From Baylisascaris procyonis (taxonomy: Eukaryota > Nematoda > Chromadorea > Rhabditida > Ascarididae): a stretch of DNA of 64,000 nt. Below the pieces are notes generated by a model. The model was not told the DNA's origin, did not search any database, and was given only the letters and a program-made list of their open reading frames with translations. The DNA is taken from the NCBI GenBank assembly GCA_037389465.1, contig JAZARR010000079.1, positions 248,001 through 312,000 on the forward strand, given 5' to 3'. Below are positions 15,001 to 24,153 of the stretch, in pieces (positions within the stretch are counted from its first letter, which is position 1; every line of letters starts with the position of its first letter). The position numbers and the translations under genes are program-made.

Positions 15001-18000
15001 TTCATCTCACAAGTATAAAATTTGTTTGAAGAAACAGGATAAGCGAAGAAGTGTAGTAAGAAGTAGCTGACAATCATGTTTCTTGCAACGCGTAGTTAAT
15101 GGTACAGATCCAATTCTTGAGCGAATGGCCAGGCGAGTAAGCTATAAGCCTGCTATTATTTTCGGATTTCATGCAGTGGATGGTAAGTGGGAGACATTTG
15201 CCGCTTGCTTTAACAGAGTCATTGACTTTATCAATAAAAATTGGAGTAATGAAATCACGAGGACTGTGGAAGATAATCGATTTTGAAACTATCCCCTGTA
15301 GGTGGATATTCGCCAAGTAAATCCTACTTTATTTGTTTTATTGGGCATTTCCGCGATTTTTTTACCCGATAAATAGACATGTTGGGAAGTGCAACATACA
15401 GCATGATATAGTAAGTGTTTTTCAATATTTATTCACAACGCATGAAAACCGTGCTCGGAACTGTCACCCACTGTGCAAATACGCCAGCTTGTGCGATGGG
15501 ACTGAAAACCTTGACGTTTTTGAAGACTTGTTTTTGGCACATCTATGCCCAAAAACAATTGTACCTGAAATTTGTCGATGATGTGAACAGTTCTAAGGGA
15601 ATGAGGTCAGAAACTACACCTTACCCCCATTAGCTCTTCGGAATCCTTTGATGTCAACAAGTGTCTAACGCCTGCTTTCACAATCTTTTTTGGCAAGCGG
15701 AACGAATCGAAGAGTTTTAAAACTCTGCACGGCTCTTGAAAACTCCATCTTTCACGATGTATGCATCCGCTGTGTCTCATAAGGTGCAATACGAACTATA
15801 AATATACGCTTCATATTCGATGTTCATTTCTTTATAGTGGATATTCCTTTTACGTAGAAAGATGAGAGCGTTCGAATCGTCCATCTCCCTTCCACTGCTT
15901 CTGTCATCACTGATTGGAAACTCATGAAACGGGTTTGTGGGAGACGGAAGTTCAAGCCTGATTTTGGCAGTCGGAGCCTACGATGAGGTGGCAATGAAAC
16001 TCGTCGGTTGAGATCGGTACAGTGGATGTCCACTTTGAAACATTTGAAAGACGAACAAGGTATCTGCAGTTTGTTGCAAAGCAAAAATTCCATCAGAATG
16101 CGTTTCACAATGGTATATATGGTACCTGAACTACCTATAATAGATGTCTGCTTCTTTCCATATTTCGAAACTATTCTTTTGCACAGGTATATCCGTGCCA
16201 TCAAGCCGCCTTCATGCGTTGAGTCATCATCAGTGGAGCGTACCTTGGAAGTCGCATGCCGTATAGTTTCCTATGTGCCTTTCATCTCCGATCCAAACGC
16301 ATTTCCTGATCTCTGCGATGTGCTGACATCTGCTGATCAAGTACTGATTATGGTCTATTTGACATGATTGGATGGTATCACAGAGATTGCGATGTTTGTG
16401 GTTAAAAGTTTTCGGGTATGGTGATTGCTTTGAGATTAAGGTTTGCGCATATTGTAGTCTTGATATTGGTCTTAAATAGAAAATAAACCAAAATTGCACT
16501 AGTTGCGAATTGCGCTAGTTTGCATTGAGGCACACGTGCGGCTTATTAAACGGAAACTTCGGGAAGTTCTGTATATGGAATCATAAAATTCGTGAATTTC
16601 GTCATGAAGTATGAACGGGCTGAATTATGAAACTGTTCAAATTTGGTGTTGCGTTCATATGTGCATCGACATAGGTGATATTTTATTGTTTGGGTTTTCA
16701 CGAATTCCATTGGGGAAGGGTGGCGGAAAAATGCCTGTAATCTTTCATTTCTTGACTGACATCAGGTCCAGAATTTTCCGAAGTCTACATGGGCAGTGTT
16801 TTCACTCTAAAAAAACTTCCAATCCCCATGACATCTAGCAAGTGATGTTAATCGTGAAACATAGTCGACTCTTTGAAAATGGAATAGTGAAAACCATCCG
16901 AAGTTCTCCTAGCGGCACATATTTTTCCAGTTTTCATCGATTTTAGCCTGTAATTTGGTACCAAATAATATCATAGACTCCAGCAAAAAAAAAAAAAAAC
17001 AGACAGTCCACTTCCCGGAGAGGTCATTTTTCAAATCCGGGAATGCGGTAGAAAACCCAGGATTCCCATATTTAGGGTCATCGACGTATCTCTGTAGGTT
17101 GCGTATTACACTGCTCGGCCTCGATAAAGCTGGCATCGTTGCAAGGCTCGCAAGAATAAACCCTTACTAATAACAAAAACCTCATCGAAGCTGGTGTGAA
17201 ACATTTTTATTAAACGTCAAAAGTATTTCGATAAGTGGAAGTCTACAAAGTAGACATCCAAAATATATGGAATTTTCATCGAGTTTATTAACTGAACTGC
17301 TTTCAGTTTCTGGCGATAGGGTGTGGCAACGAGGAAGAGCATGCCGTGTTGTTATGCTGTTGGTTGCTTCACCTCAATATAAAAGCTTATTTGTTACTTG
17401 GGTCTGCTGTTCGTGAAGGTTGTTCTTTTTTCTGACTTCAATACAACCTCTTCTGTTCCCCATCGTAATTTGTAGTGAAGAGGGCAATTTTAGCTCCGCT
17501 TTTTTTGCAAAGATGTATAGAACACTAAACTATCTCTTCTGCGTTCGGTTACGAGGAATTACTTTTATATGTAGCTGTTGCAGTTATTTGTATGGGAGGG
17601 ACGTCTGTCCAATGATCATATGGCCGCTTCCCATGTTTTGCACACATACGTGTACAGACATCTAAGGAGTAATTTATGCAAATAGAAGATATGGGGAACT
17701 GCTGGTCATACAAGTGATACAAGTGGATGGTGGATATGATTGTGATTCTTACATACGTGGAAAGGAATGCGCGAAAAGCTAGTTCTTTTTCAGGCCTTAT
17801 TAAACATTATTCACTTGCCGTTAACGGGACAAAAGTTATCTTCATACGGCAATGTGGACGAACGCGGTTTTACTTGCTTTAAAAGGCGACTGTATTTGAG
17901 CACACGTGATAAAATAAATTCGAGATAGCACATATGAACGTCACGAATTGGAGTAATTGCAGGTCCAAACGCCGCATACGTACTGGCGTTCATTGATACG

Positions 18001-20284
18001 AGGATGATGATTTTGAACCCAGCAGATGGCCATTGCTACGCCTCAGACGATCCGATGTGTCCATTGGTTTCCGTTGGCACAGCGATCAGCGGCTTCAATG
18101 TGTTTGCTAATATTCAGTCACAAGAGCATCCAAGCCAGATGCAGTTTGATTTTAAGGTTATACTTTCTTAGCTAAAAGGCAGTTTAAATTGTAGGTGCAG
18201 CCGGCGAATGGCGATTGTTTAAGGGGTCTGCACCTCTCCTCCCCGAAAATGATGAAATACTTGTTTTGCTTGCTTGCAACTTTTTTCGCTTCCGCTCTAT
18301 CACTTCCATGTTCTTTCATTCTTGTACTGTCAGTTCCATACATTTGCCCTATTTAAAAATTTCAGATTACTTCAGTCAGTTTATTTGGACAATGTTCGAC
18401 GAACTTTGCTCGCTATATCTTCAAATCTTTGGCTTTCGTTTCGCTCGCTTAAATTCAGCCCTATTAATCTAAAATCCAGGCTGAAATTCAGCTTATCTGA
18501 GTTATAAAAGTTTTTTGCTGAGGTCAGTTGCCTTATAAGTATGTGAGCCTGCCTCGCTCGCCATGTCTCGAAAAGTTTTAAGGTCGAGAGCTTCGTTTAC
18601 CTGCGATGATTTCGGCTTGTTATATTCACTTTACTTTAAAAATGCAATGGATTGCACCGCTCTCCTCATCTTTTGAAATTTCAGTTCGCTTTGTTTGCTC
18701 AACTACAGGGATCTCATAATTTGCTCTGCACACTTTCTGTCCCAAAAATTCAGGGTCCAATTCGGTTGATTAAGAAATAGTGTCTGCCTTTTCTTGACTC
18801 CACCTTGTCGCATGCTGCAGCATATCGCAGCTATCAGTTGTTTTCTAAATAGGTTATAGTACGAAGAGCTACGCTTTGCCGGTGAGAACGGCAGAATAAC
18901 GGAGCAAGGTATAAGGGGACGTCTACTCATATGGAGTATAAAAACATTTTTTTGATTCCACTGACCAAATCAAGGACTGTTGGAATCATACATCAGTGCG
19001 TTAGGGGTTGGAGAGAGATGGGGAGCAGATTCCAGGTCATGCAAGTCTGTTGATACTAAAGTCTCGATTCAGGTTTTAAAAATTGTAACTTAAGGACGGC
19101 AAGACTCCGACAAAGAAGCGTGGTCACCGAAACAACTTTCATGTCAGCGAAATGTTTGCGACCGCTTCATGAAAATCTTGAGAAGCAGGACAAGCAAGGG
19201 CTCAAGAAATATTAGCAAGACCTTCGCATGTAAAGGCTTTGGGGAACCTTCGCATGCCGATGTTCAGCAAGTATTCAGAAACTCCTTGCATAGGATGTTT
19301 CTTCTGCGGTACCCGAGCAATTCTATGGGGTCAGGTATGATCATGTGAGCGATGAGAGGAATGTCTATTCCTTGTTGTAGACGTATGCTTGTAGTATTGC
19401 AATCGAAAGTTAGATAAATGAAAGAGTGACTGTAGCAAAATTTCAGAAGAATGCACACTGGAGGGCTTTATTCGAAAAGGACAAAGGGGATATTCAATCA
19501 GTGCAACCCGAAGTGATCACCTATGCGAATATTAGTGACGACAATGTCATGCAGTTGCGTTGTGGTCTTGAGAGAGAGATTAAAGCTCGATTTGACGAAT
19601 CAAGGCCATATGGAATCCCACAATGGAACTTACTCGCGTGCAGGTGTTATTCCCTAGTTCAATTCTGTTTATTCTTAAGGAAGCCAGTTTGTGACATGTA
19701 CAGCCTAACAACTTCATAAGGCACAGGTTCTTCGTGCGCACATAGGCACCGGCTAAGAGCTGTTGTCATGTCGTTATTTGTAAGTGATACTGAAGCGGGT
19801 ATTCATGCTTGTAAATGGCCCCTCCTTGTTGAGGTGTCATATTCAGCTAATTGTCCGTGAGGAAAAGGTATGTTGAACACTAGCAAACTTTTGCATCAGG
19901 GCGTCGAATGTTTTGTCTTTTGCTGCGAGTCCATCAAGATTTATCCCTAATATTCCACTCCTTTTTCATGTCCTGTAGTCATCCAGTCCAATTTGCAGGA
20001 TGCTTCGTGAGGTACTCGGTGAGTTGGAGTCACTATCGGCTAGCTGTGCTAACGTCGACGCCCGTTTAGCGCAATTACGAAATTCCTACAGCATAAATGC
20101 ATTAGCTATTCGTGAGCGTTACGTCTCGGTCGAGCGTTTGGTTGAAGTGGTAATGCGAACAAACATTCATGTGAACAGCGAACATACAACTCAATTTGCT
20201 CTCGCTGTCCATATACAGCCATATATGGACAATGTCATCTCATGCTCTATAGCTATTGCCGCCTTAATGCCACTTAGGAGCTAG
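1..20284 (+). CDS. mks-6: CC2D2A / MKS-6 orthologue, 3' part of gene (17 exons)
   Basis: Ciliary transition-zone protein: CC2D2A sits at the ciliary gate with MKS1, B9 proteins and TMEM proteins; human mutations cause Meckel and Joubert syndromes, and the C. elegans orthologue is MKS-6. Exons joined: 1-36 (partial), 171-356, 919-1159, 1989-2158, 4828-5040, 7375-7569, 8282-8450, 8664-8771, 10101-10244, 11609-11775, 14381-14489, 14862-14971, 16187-16340, 17307-17418, 17963-18156, 19447-19643, 19999-20284. All introns are GT-AG and every phase agrees, giving 929 residues to a TAG stop. Order: coiled coil (about residues 12-75), conserved middle region, C2 domain (about 404-545), transglutaminase-like fold (about 600-770), conserved C-terminus. 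Diagnostic blocks include [36 protein letters not shown] and [10 protein letters not shown], nearly identical in spacing to the human protein as I remember it. Human CC2D2A is about 1600 residues, so the N-terminus is missing from the window. Confidence 0.95.
171..356 (+). CDS. mks-6: CC2D2A coiled-coil exon
   Basis: Acceptor TTTTTTGCACAG, donor AT|GTGAGG. Encodes a charged helix with the block [20 protein letters not shown], typical of the coiled coil ahead of the conserved middle region of CC2D2A. Phase 2 at both ends. Confidence 0.85.
919..1159 (+). CDS. mks-6: CC2D2A middle-region exon
   Basis: Acceptor ATTTGCAG, donor CAA|GTGAAT. Encodes [17 protein letters not shown] and FFGHIYNLQ, a beta-rich segment matching the part of CC2D2A that precedes the C2 domain. 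Phase 2 in, phase 0 out. Confidence 0.88.
1989..2158 (+). CDS. mks-6: CC2D2A middle-region exon
   Basis: Acceptor TTTTTTTTGCAG, donor GACAG|GTTTTT. Encodes [16 protein letters not shown] then [12 protein letters not shown], the 'beta strand plus LPLP' pattern of the family. Phase 0 in, phase 2 out. Confidence 0.88.
4828..5040 (+). CDS. mks-6: CC2D2A middle-region exon
   Basis: Acceptor CGTTTCAG, donor TTTGAG|GTTAGC. Encodes [14 protein letters not shown], resembling a C2-like strand ending in Trp, and ends [15 protein letters not shown]. Phase 2 at both ends; the preceding intron is 2.7 kb. Confidence 0.87.
5445..5540. repeat. GA-rich low-complexity tract
   Basis: Almost pure purine sequence on the plus strand made of GAGA, GGAA and AAAG units inside a CC2D2A intron. 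Ordinary intronic simple sequence; adjacent to the reverse-transcriptase-like relic. Confidence 0.8.
5638..6240 (-). mobile_element. Decayed reverse-transcriptase-like fragment (possibly Penelope-like), within a CC2D2A intron
   Basis: Two adjacent open frames on the minus strand in the intron 5041-7374. One carries [20 protein letters not shown], which resembles the 'VPxxY-x-L-x-KTHK' motif found in Penelope-like and related reverse transcriptases, but the frame stops shortly after and no YxDD catalytic motif is visible. I read it as a short, dead relic. A chance match is possible. Confidence 0.35.
7375..7569 (+). CDS. mks-6: CC2D2A middle-region exon
   Basis: Acceptor AAATTACAG, donor ATAAG|GTATTT. 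Begins [12 protein letters not shown], matching the family block that starts RL-x-ML-K-x-R in the human protein. Phase 2 at both ends. Confidence 0.87.
8282..8450 (+). CDS. mks-6: CC2D2A linker exon before C2
   Basis: Acceptor TTCTTAAG, donor CAGCAG|GTTAGC. Encodes [13 protein letters not shown] and then a basic stretch [13 protein letters not shown] immediately before the C2 domain. Phase 2 in, phase 0 out. Confidence 0.85.
8664..8771 (+). CDS. mks-6: CC2D2A C2 domain, first exon
   Basis: Encodes [19 protein letters not shown] and [10 protein letters not shown], the first strands of the C2 domain; human CC2D2A has the same pattern ending RPFVEVSFQ. It lacks the long loop insert of the human domain. 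Phase 0 at both ends. Confidence 0.92.
10101..10244 (+). CDS. mks-6: CC2D2A C2 domain, second exon
   Basis: Acceptor TTACATGCAG, donor GATCAG|GTGCAT. Encodes [20 protein letters not shown] and ends LQLIVYDQ; the human counterpart reads GPNPSWNEEL and later INIFDE. Phase 0 at both ends. Family-typical NP-x-W C2 motif is present. Confidence 0.92.
11609..11775 (+). CDS. mks-6: CC2D2A C2 domain, third exon
   Basis: Acceptor CCCCGTTCAG, donor TATAA|GTTTGT. Encodes [20 protein letters not shown], almost the same as the human WLGCVKIPFSTIYFQARID. This is the strongest family signature in the gene. Phase 0 in, phase 2 out. Confidence 0.96.
14381..14489 (+). CDS. mks-6: CC2D2A post-C2 exon
   Basis: Acceptor GCGTTTTCAG, donor GAACAG|GTTCAA. 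Encodes [18 protein letters not shown], equivalent to human SYITLFITIEPQLVP. Phase 2 in, phase 0 out. The preceding intron is 2.6 kb. Confidence 0.92.
14862..14971 (+). CDS. mks-6: CC2D2A exon before the transglutaminase-like domain
   Basis: Acceptor GTTTTGCAG, donor TGCAG|GTATAA. Encodes [20 protein letters not shown] and then [14 protein letters not shown]; human has LL-(x)n-FPNR-x-C followed by ISGKTVFITR. Phase 0 in, phase 2 out. Confidence 0.92.
16187..16340 (+). CDS. mks-6: CC2D2A transglutaminase-like exon
   Basis: Acceptor TTGCACAG, donor GATCAA|GTACTG. Encodes RYIRAIKPP, then [14 protein letters not shown] and [11 protein letters not shown], matching human RYLKPLNPP, VARYVSLIPFLPD and DLWSTSDQ. 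Phase 2 in, phase 0 out. Confidence 0.96.
17307..17418 (+). CDS. mks-6: CC2D2A transglutaminase-like exon
   Basis: Acceptor CTGCTTTCAG, donor GAAG|GTTGTT. Encodes [20 protein letters not shown] and [11 protein letters not shown], matching human [21 protein letters not shown] and LLMGNAIPEG. Phase 0 in, phase 1 out. Confidence 0.96.
17963..18156 (+). CDS. mks-6: CC2D2A transglutaminase-like exon
   Basis: Acceptor TAATTGCAG, donor TTTAAG|GTTATA. Encodes [20 protein letters not shown], then [20 protein letters not shown]; human equivalents are TAYVLTWEQ, IWNPCSGHFYG and [20 protein letters not shown]. Phase 1 in, phase 0 out. Confidence 0.96.
19447..19643 (+). CDS. mks-6: CC2D2A C-terminal region exon
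   Basis: Acceptor AAAATTTCAG, donor TGCAG|GTGTTA. Encodes [19 protein letters not shown] and [14 protein letters not shown], matching human [21 protein letters not shown] and the following helix ending in a Trp-Asn motif (QWNLL). Phase 0 in, phase 2 out. Confidence 0.94.
19999..20284 (+). CDS. mks-6: CC2D2A terminal exon with stop
   Basis: Acceptor CCAATTTGCAG; completes an Arg codon and runs to TAG at 20282-20284. Ends [20 protein letters not shown] followed by IAALMPLRS; the human protein ends [20 protein letters not shown] with IASLIRNR-like residues, so the C-terminus is intact and of family length. Confidence 0.96.
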
Positions 20285-22881
20285 CTAGTAATGGGGATGA
20301 GATGCCCTTGTGTGGTTTTGTAGAAGAACCGTCGTTATGCGCCTTGTACCTGTTAGCCAGCAATGGTTGCGTGTAATGGCAGGTAACAGGAACTTGTCAT
20401 TGGAAACGTCTTGTTCAGACTTTTTTCCTCTACTCGTCGGCAGCATGTGTATATCCAACACCAGTATTGATATAAGCAGGTTTAGTGGCGGCGTTCCCTT
20501 CGCATTTACGTATTGTCGCTTGGTCCCCACGAAACGAGACTAAGTTAGCTCTGCGGTTTGTGTGAATAAGGACTGCCGTTTTCTGTGCTATTCAAGTGAA
20601 TATAATGTTCCTCAAGCTCCTAACTTTTAAGTGTATTTCATCGTTGTGGTTCATTGCCAGATGTTCGCGCATCATAACCCTTCCTTTGTTTCGTAACATA
20701 GAAGACGGGACCAGATTTCGAATGAGGCCAAATGTGAAAATGGACTTACTCGGCCATATAGGAGACTTGGTCTCATATGTGGCTCTGTCCTCCTCGCATT
20801 CGAGCGATGCCAATTGCATTCACCTTGTTTGCTTTACGTGATTAGGTGATTTCTTCACGCAAATATCAAATATTTCGTGAGCCGCCAGTACCTAATTTGC
20901 CTATTATCGAAATCAGGAAGGTGCTCTCAAAATGTATCAACACTGCTGTAGTATCGATTCCGATACGGTAGTGACGCTACGGGTGCATAACCCAGTGAAG
21001 GACATCCATCGCACGCGCAGCACCTTTTCATCTGGCTTCTTCATGGCCGGAAATGAAAGGAGGAAAGGAGGCGATCAGTAAATACTGGGCATAAAAGAAC
21101 AAATCAGCAAAACGTGCTTATTAAAACGTGATTACATAGCAAATAAAAGTTCAGAGTGGCTCATATCATAAATCTAAGAACAACCTTTGATCGACAGCTC
21201 CCTCCACTGCGCATTCCCTCTGAAGAAATAGCGAAGTGAAAAAGATGAACAGAAAAAAGTCAAGCAGGGTATAAATTTAGAGCACCACTGGAACTTTCAC
21301 CTTAAAGGGGCACAGAATCAACGAAGAATGGAACATAAAAGACAAACACATTAAATTTCTGGATTTCCTGTAGGGAGACATATGCAATCAAAATCATCCA
21401 TGAAATGGATGATAAAATCACAAGAGGTCAAATAACAATAAAATGTATTATATAGAACGGTAAGAAAGGAAGCACTGAATGAACCACACAATTACTTACA
21501 CACTATGATTGCTGATGAACCAGCTCAATTCTCTAAATTACTTTCCTTAATCTGTGGACAGTGACCTATTGCTTCAAACGATTGCAGAAAACTTTAAGTC
21601 AAAAAAAAAAATCTTTCGATGTACCACAAGCAATCCGAAAACATTCCTCTAACTCCCACGTACCGCCATACTATCCCATCATTACATGACTCAGGATTAG
21701 AAAAGGTCCAAGATAGCTAAGTTTATACGAACCAATCCAAGGTCCCACTCTTTTAAGGTTTCTAAAGCTGCCAAAATTATCTGTTGCATGGCGCACTGTG
21801 CTACCAGTCCCAACAACCAAACAGCCTCTCTAGAAGAGTTGAAGGAGCTAGCATTAAGATGGACAGCAGCCGTAAAGGCCCTCCTAATCGGTTTGGAGTG
21901 AGCCTAGCTAAGATGGTCCTAAGCGGCCGGCAGCGAGGTACTATATGTAAAAGATAGAATCATAGAAATACTTCCAAACTACTTAAGCAACCTCTAAAAT
22001 TCAGCTTTCCGAAAAAGCCTTGCAGTAGGTTGAGGGAACGGGCCGTCGTGTCAGACAGAGAAATTTTGAGAATGATCACCTTATGCATGATCCTGACGCA
22101 TGCAAGAGACGAAAGAGACCATAAAAGACACCTTCAACGAAATTTAAAGTAAGCAAATGACGAGACTGGATGAAAGCACTTGCGGTCGAAGCTGGATCCT
22201 GTAAAAGTGTTTCAGCAACACCTTGCAGAATGATGATTTCAGACCAATAAAATAACACTACTCGGAACTACTAGATTCCTTTAATTTTATTTATTCTTTT
22301 ACCATGAAAAGCAGTCAATTGTTCACGCGGTAACTAGATAACTCATTGTTAGAGTGAACAGATCCATGTACATCCGAAACGATGTCCCAAGATAGTCAAA
22401 CTGTTTTCCTCTCCATCTCGAAAACTGACGTTGCCGATTTAATGCGATCATCGAAGCGGACGCATTTTTATGCCATGACCGTTCCCCACTACTGACCTTA
22501 CAATAGCTTTTTTATGCGCAAATGCTCGATCAGCTTAACGTGGACAATGAATGGAACTAAACTTTGTTACTGCTCAACTATTCTTTCTGTTCCTTTTAGA
22601 AGCATTGACTGCACTTCATAACAATTCATTTGAAATGAACAGACAGCGACGTGAACTAATCATGAAAGTAGATATCACATCAAACATGCAACAAACTAAA
22701 TTCACTTCAGCAGCGCTGAAATTAAATGTGCGGCAAGCAGTAACAGTGGGAAAGACTGTAACTAATAAAAGATAAACAAGTGTCCTTCAATTTCTAAGGA
22801 AACTGTTCCGTCCCGCTTGGTTGCAAGAGCTGACTGAACATATCACAGCAAAGACTGAAGACTATCCATGGTCGCAGAGCG
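20285..22881. other. Tail-to-tail intergenic region between CC2D2A and AP-2
   Basis: No open frame with coding character was seen here. It should contain the CC2D2A 3' UTR; an AATAAA occurs near 21143, about 860 bases past the stop, but I cannot tell whether it is used. The plus-strand open frame at 22551-22775 has no splice or start context that persuades me. Confidence 0.6.
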
Positions 22882-22974
22882 CTACTTCCGAATGACACCG
22901 TACACTTGCGCGGGAATTGTGTGCTGTTGATGAGGAACAGAACTCACATCCACCGTCACCTGATTCGTCAAAAC
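22882..22974 (-). CDS. Candidate alternative last exon, possibly of the AP-2 gene
   Basis: After acceptor TTGCAG at 22975-22976 a frame of 30 residues runs to TAG (VLTNQVTVDVSSVPHQQHTI then PAQVYGVIRK). It lies about 1 kb downstream of the last conserved AP-2 exon on the same strand and could give that protein a different tail, joining in phase 0 to a GTCCAC site after the Met-Gly codons of that exon. That donor is weak. The residues do not match any tail I know. Confidence 0.35.
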   Translation of the reverse strand, partial: VLTNQVTVDVSSVPHQQHTIPAQVYGVIRK

Positions 22975-23943
22975 CTGCAAGACACCAACCTTTCATCAGG
23001 GGATGTAGATGAAAAGAGATCTCAGCGTACTCAGACCCACAGAGGTAGGGTGATACTGTATGAGATGTGATCAGCGACAATCGTACTAGTTAAAAAACCA
23101 CACGGAAGCTTGAAAAAGGTCGCTTAAAAGTTACTAGAAAGTATGAAAGAGTATGATACAGAATTAGTGGGAGGCTCTTGCCGTCCTGTTCACCAAGTAA
23201 GCGAGAAAAACAGCGTAAAGCAACATCCTCATCCCATCCTGTTTCCTCCAAAAAGAGGAAGCGTTCTCCTGATCAGCAAAAAGCTTTTGCGCAAGAAAAA
23301 TTTTTTTATTTGGCTTTACTGACCAAAATCCCAATATTAGGGGATGACAGCTCTATCTCTACAAAATTTCATTCATAAATTTGAGAAAAGCCAAGGATTG
23401 GTGCAGACATCCGATTCAATAACGGATCTATATATTCACTGGACAGTAAAATTATGCATATTCATAGCGCGAACTAGGAGTCAAATTTATGCAAATTACG
23501 TGGAATGTTGGAGATTTCGAAGTGAAAGTCGTGAAATTTTGCTAAACGTTTCCTTTCGATGCTGAGAAACCGGAAATACTGAACGGGGGAATTTTAGCAT
23601 GTAATTTCAAAGTGCCCGCATTTTCTCCTTCAAATCAACGTCCTTCTTTGACCTCCTTCATCATCCCAAATCTTTTACTGCTCATTGCTTGCCTGCGAAA
23701 TTTGGCAGACCTCAGTAAAACACACGTCTGCAGCTTTCAAGCGAGACAACCAGTGAAATTAAAGGTGACTAGTCTAAACCCTTCACAACTTAACCATTGC
23801 TTTCAGAACAGGTAATCCATGTACTCAGCGCATTCATTTGAGAGAACTTCATCGAACTGATCACTATATCAGACTAAAGAATCTATCGACTTCATCGAAC
23901 ACTGCGTTTGGAAGTTCACTAATTACGAAGCATTTGGCGTTCA

Positions 23944-24153
23944 CTACTCATTAAGCCAAATCATGATAACGAAGCAAAAAAAAGCCTTCGTAGTGTAGCA
24001 AACTCTTGCATGTGGAATGTGAGAAGTTGTAACGAGCGAGTGGTGGACCCCCATCGACTGCGTTCGCTCACAGCTACGCAGCATCTCATCCAATATCGAT
24101 GTCAGTGTATCGAATACGGCGATAAAAGCCAGGTTGCCAAAGCCATGCGTCAG
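23944..24153 (-). CDS. aptf: AP-2 last conserved exon (helix-span-helix end)
   Basis: Acceptor TTTTAG. Encodes [20 protein letters not shown] then LDEML, equivalent to human HGFGSPAVCAAVTALQNYL plus TEAL. The frame stops with TAG after 69 residues. The last 35 or so residues are not conserved, and a GTGAGC donor at about 24074 or GTCCAC at about 24048 could instead splice to a downstream exon. Confidence 0.88.
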   Translation of the reverse strand: MTHGFGNLAFIAVFDTLTSILDEMLRSCERTQSMGVHHSLVTTSHIPHARVCYTTKAFFCFVIMIWLNE

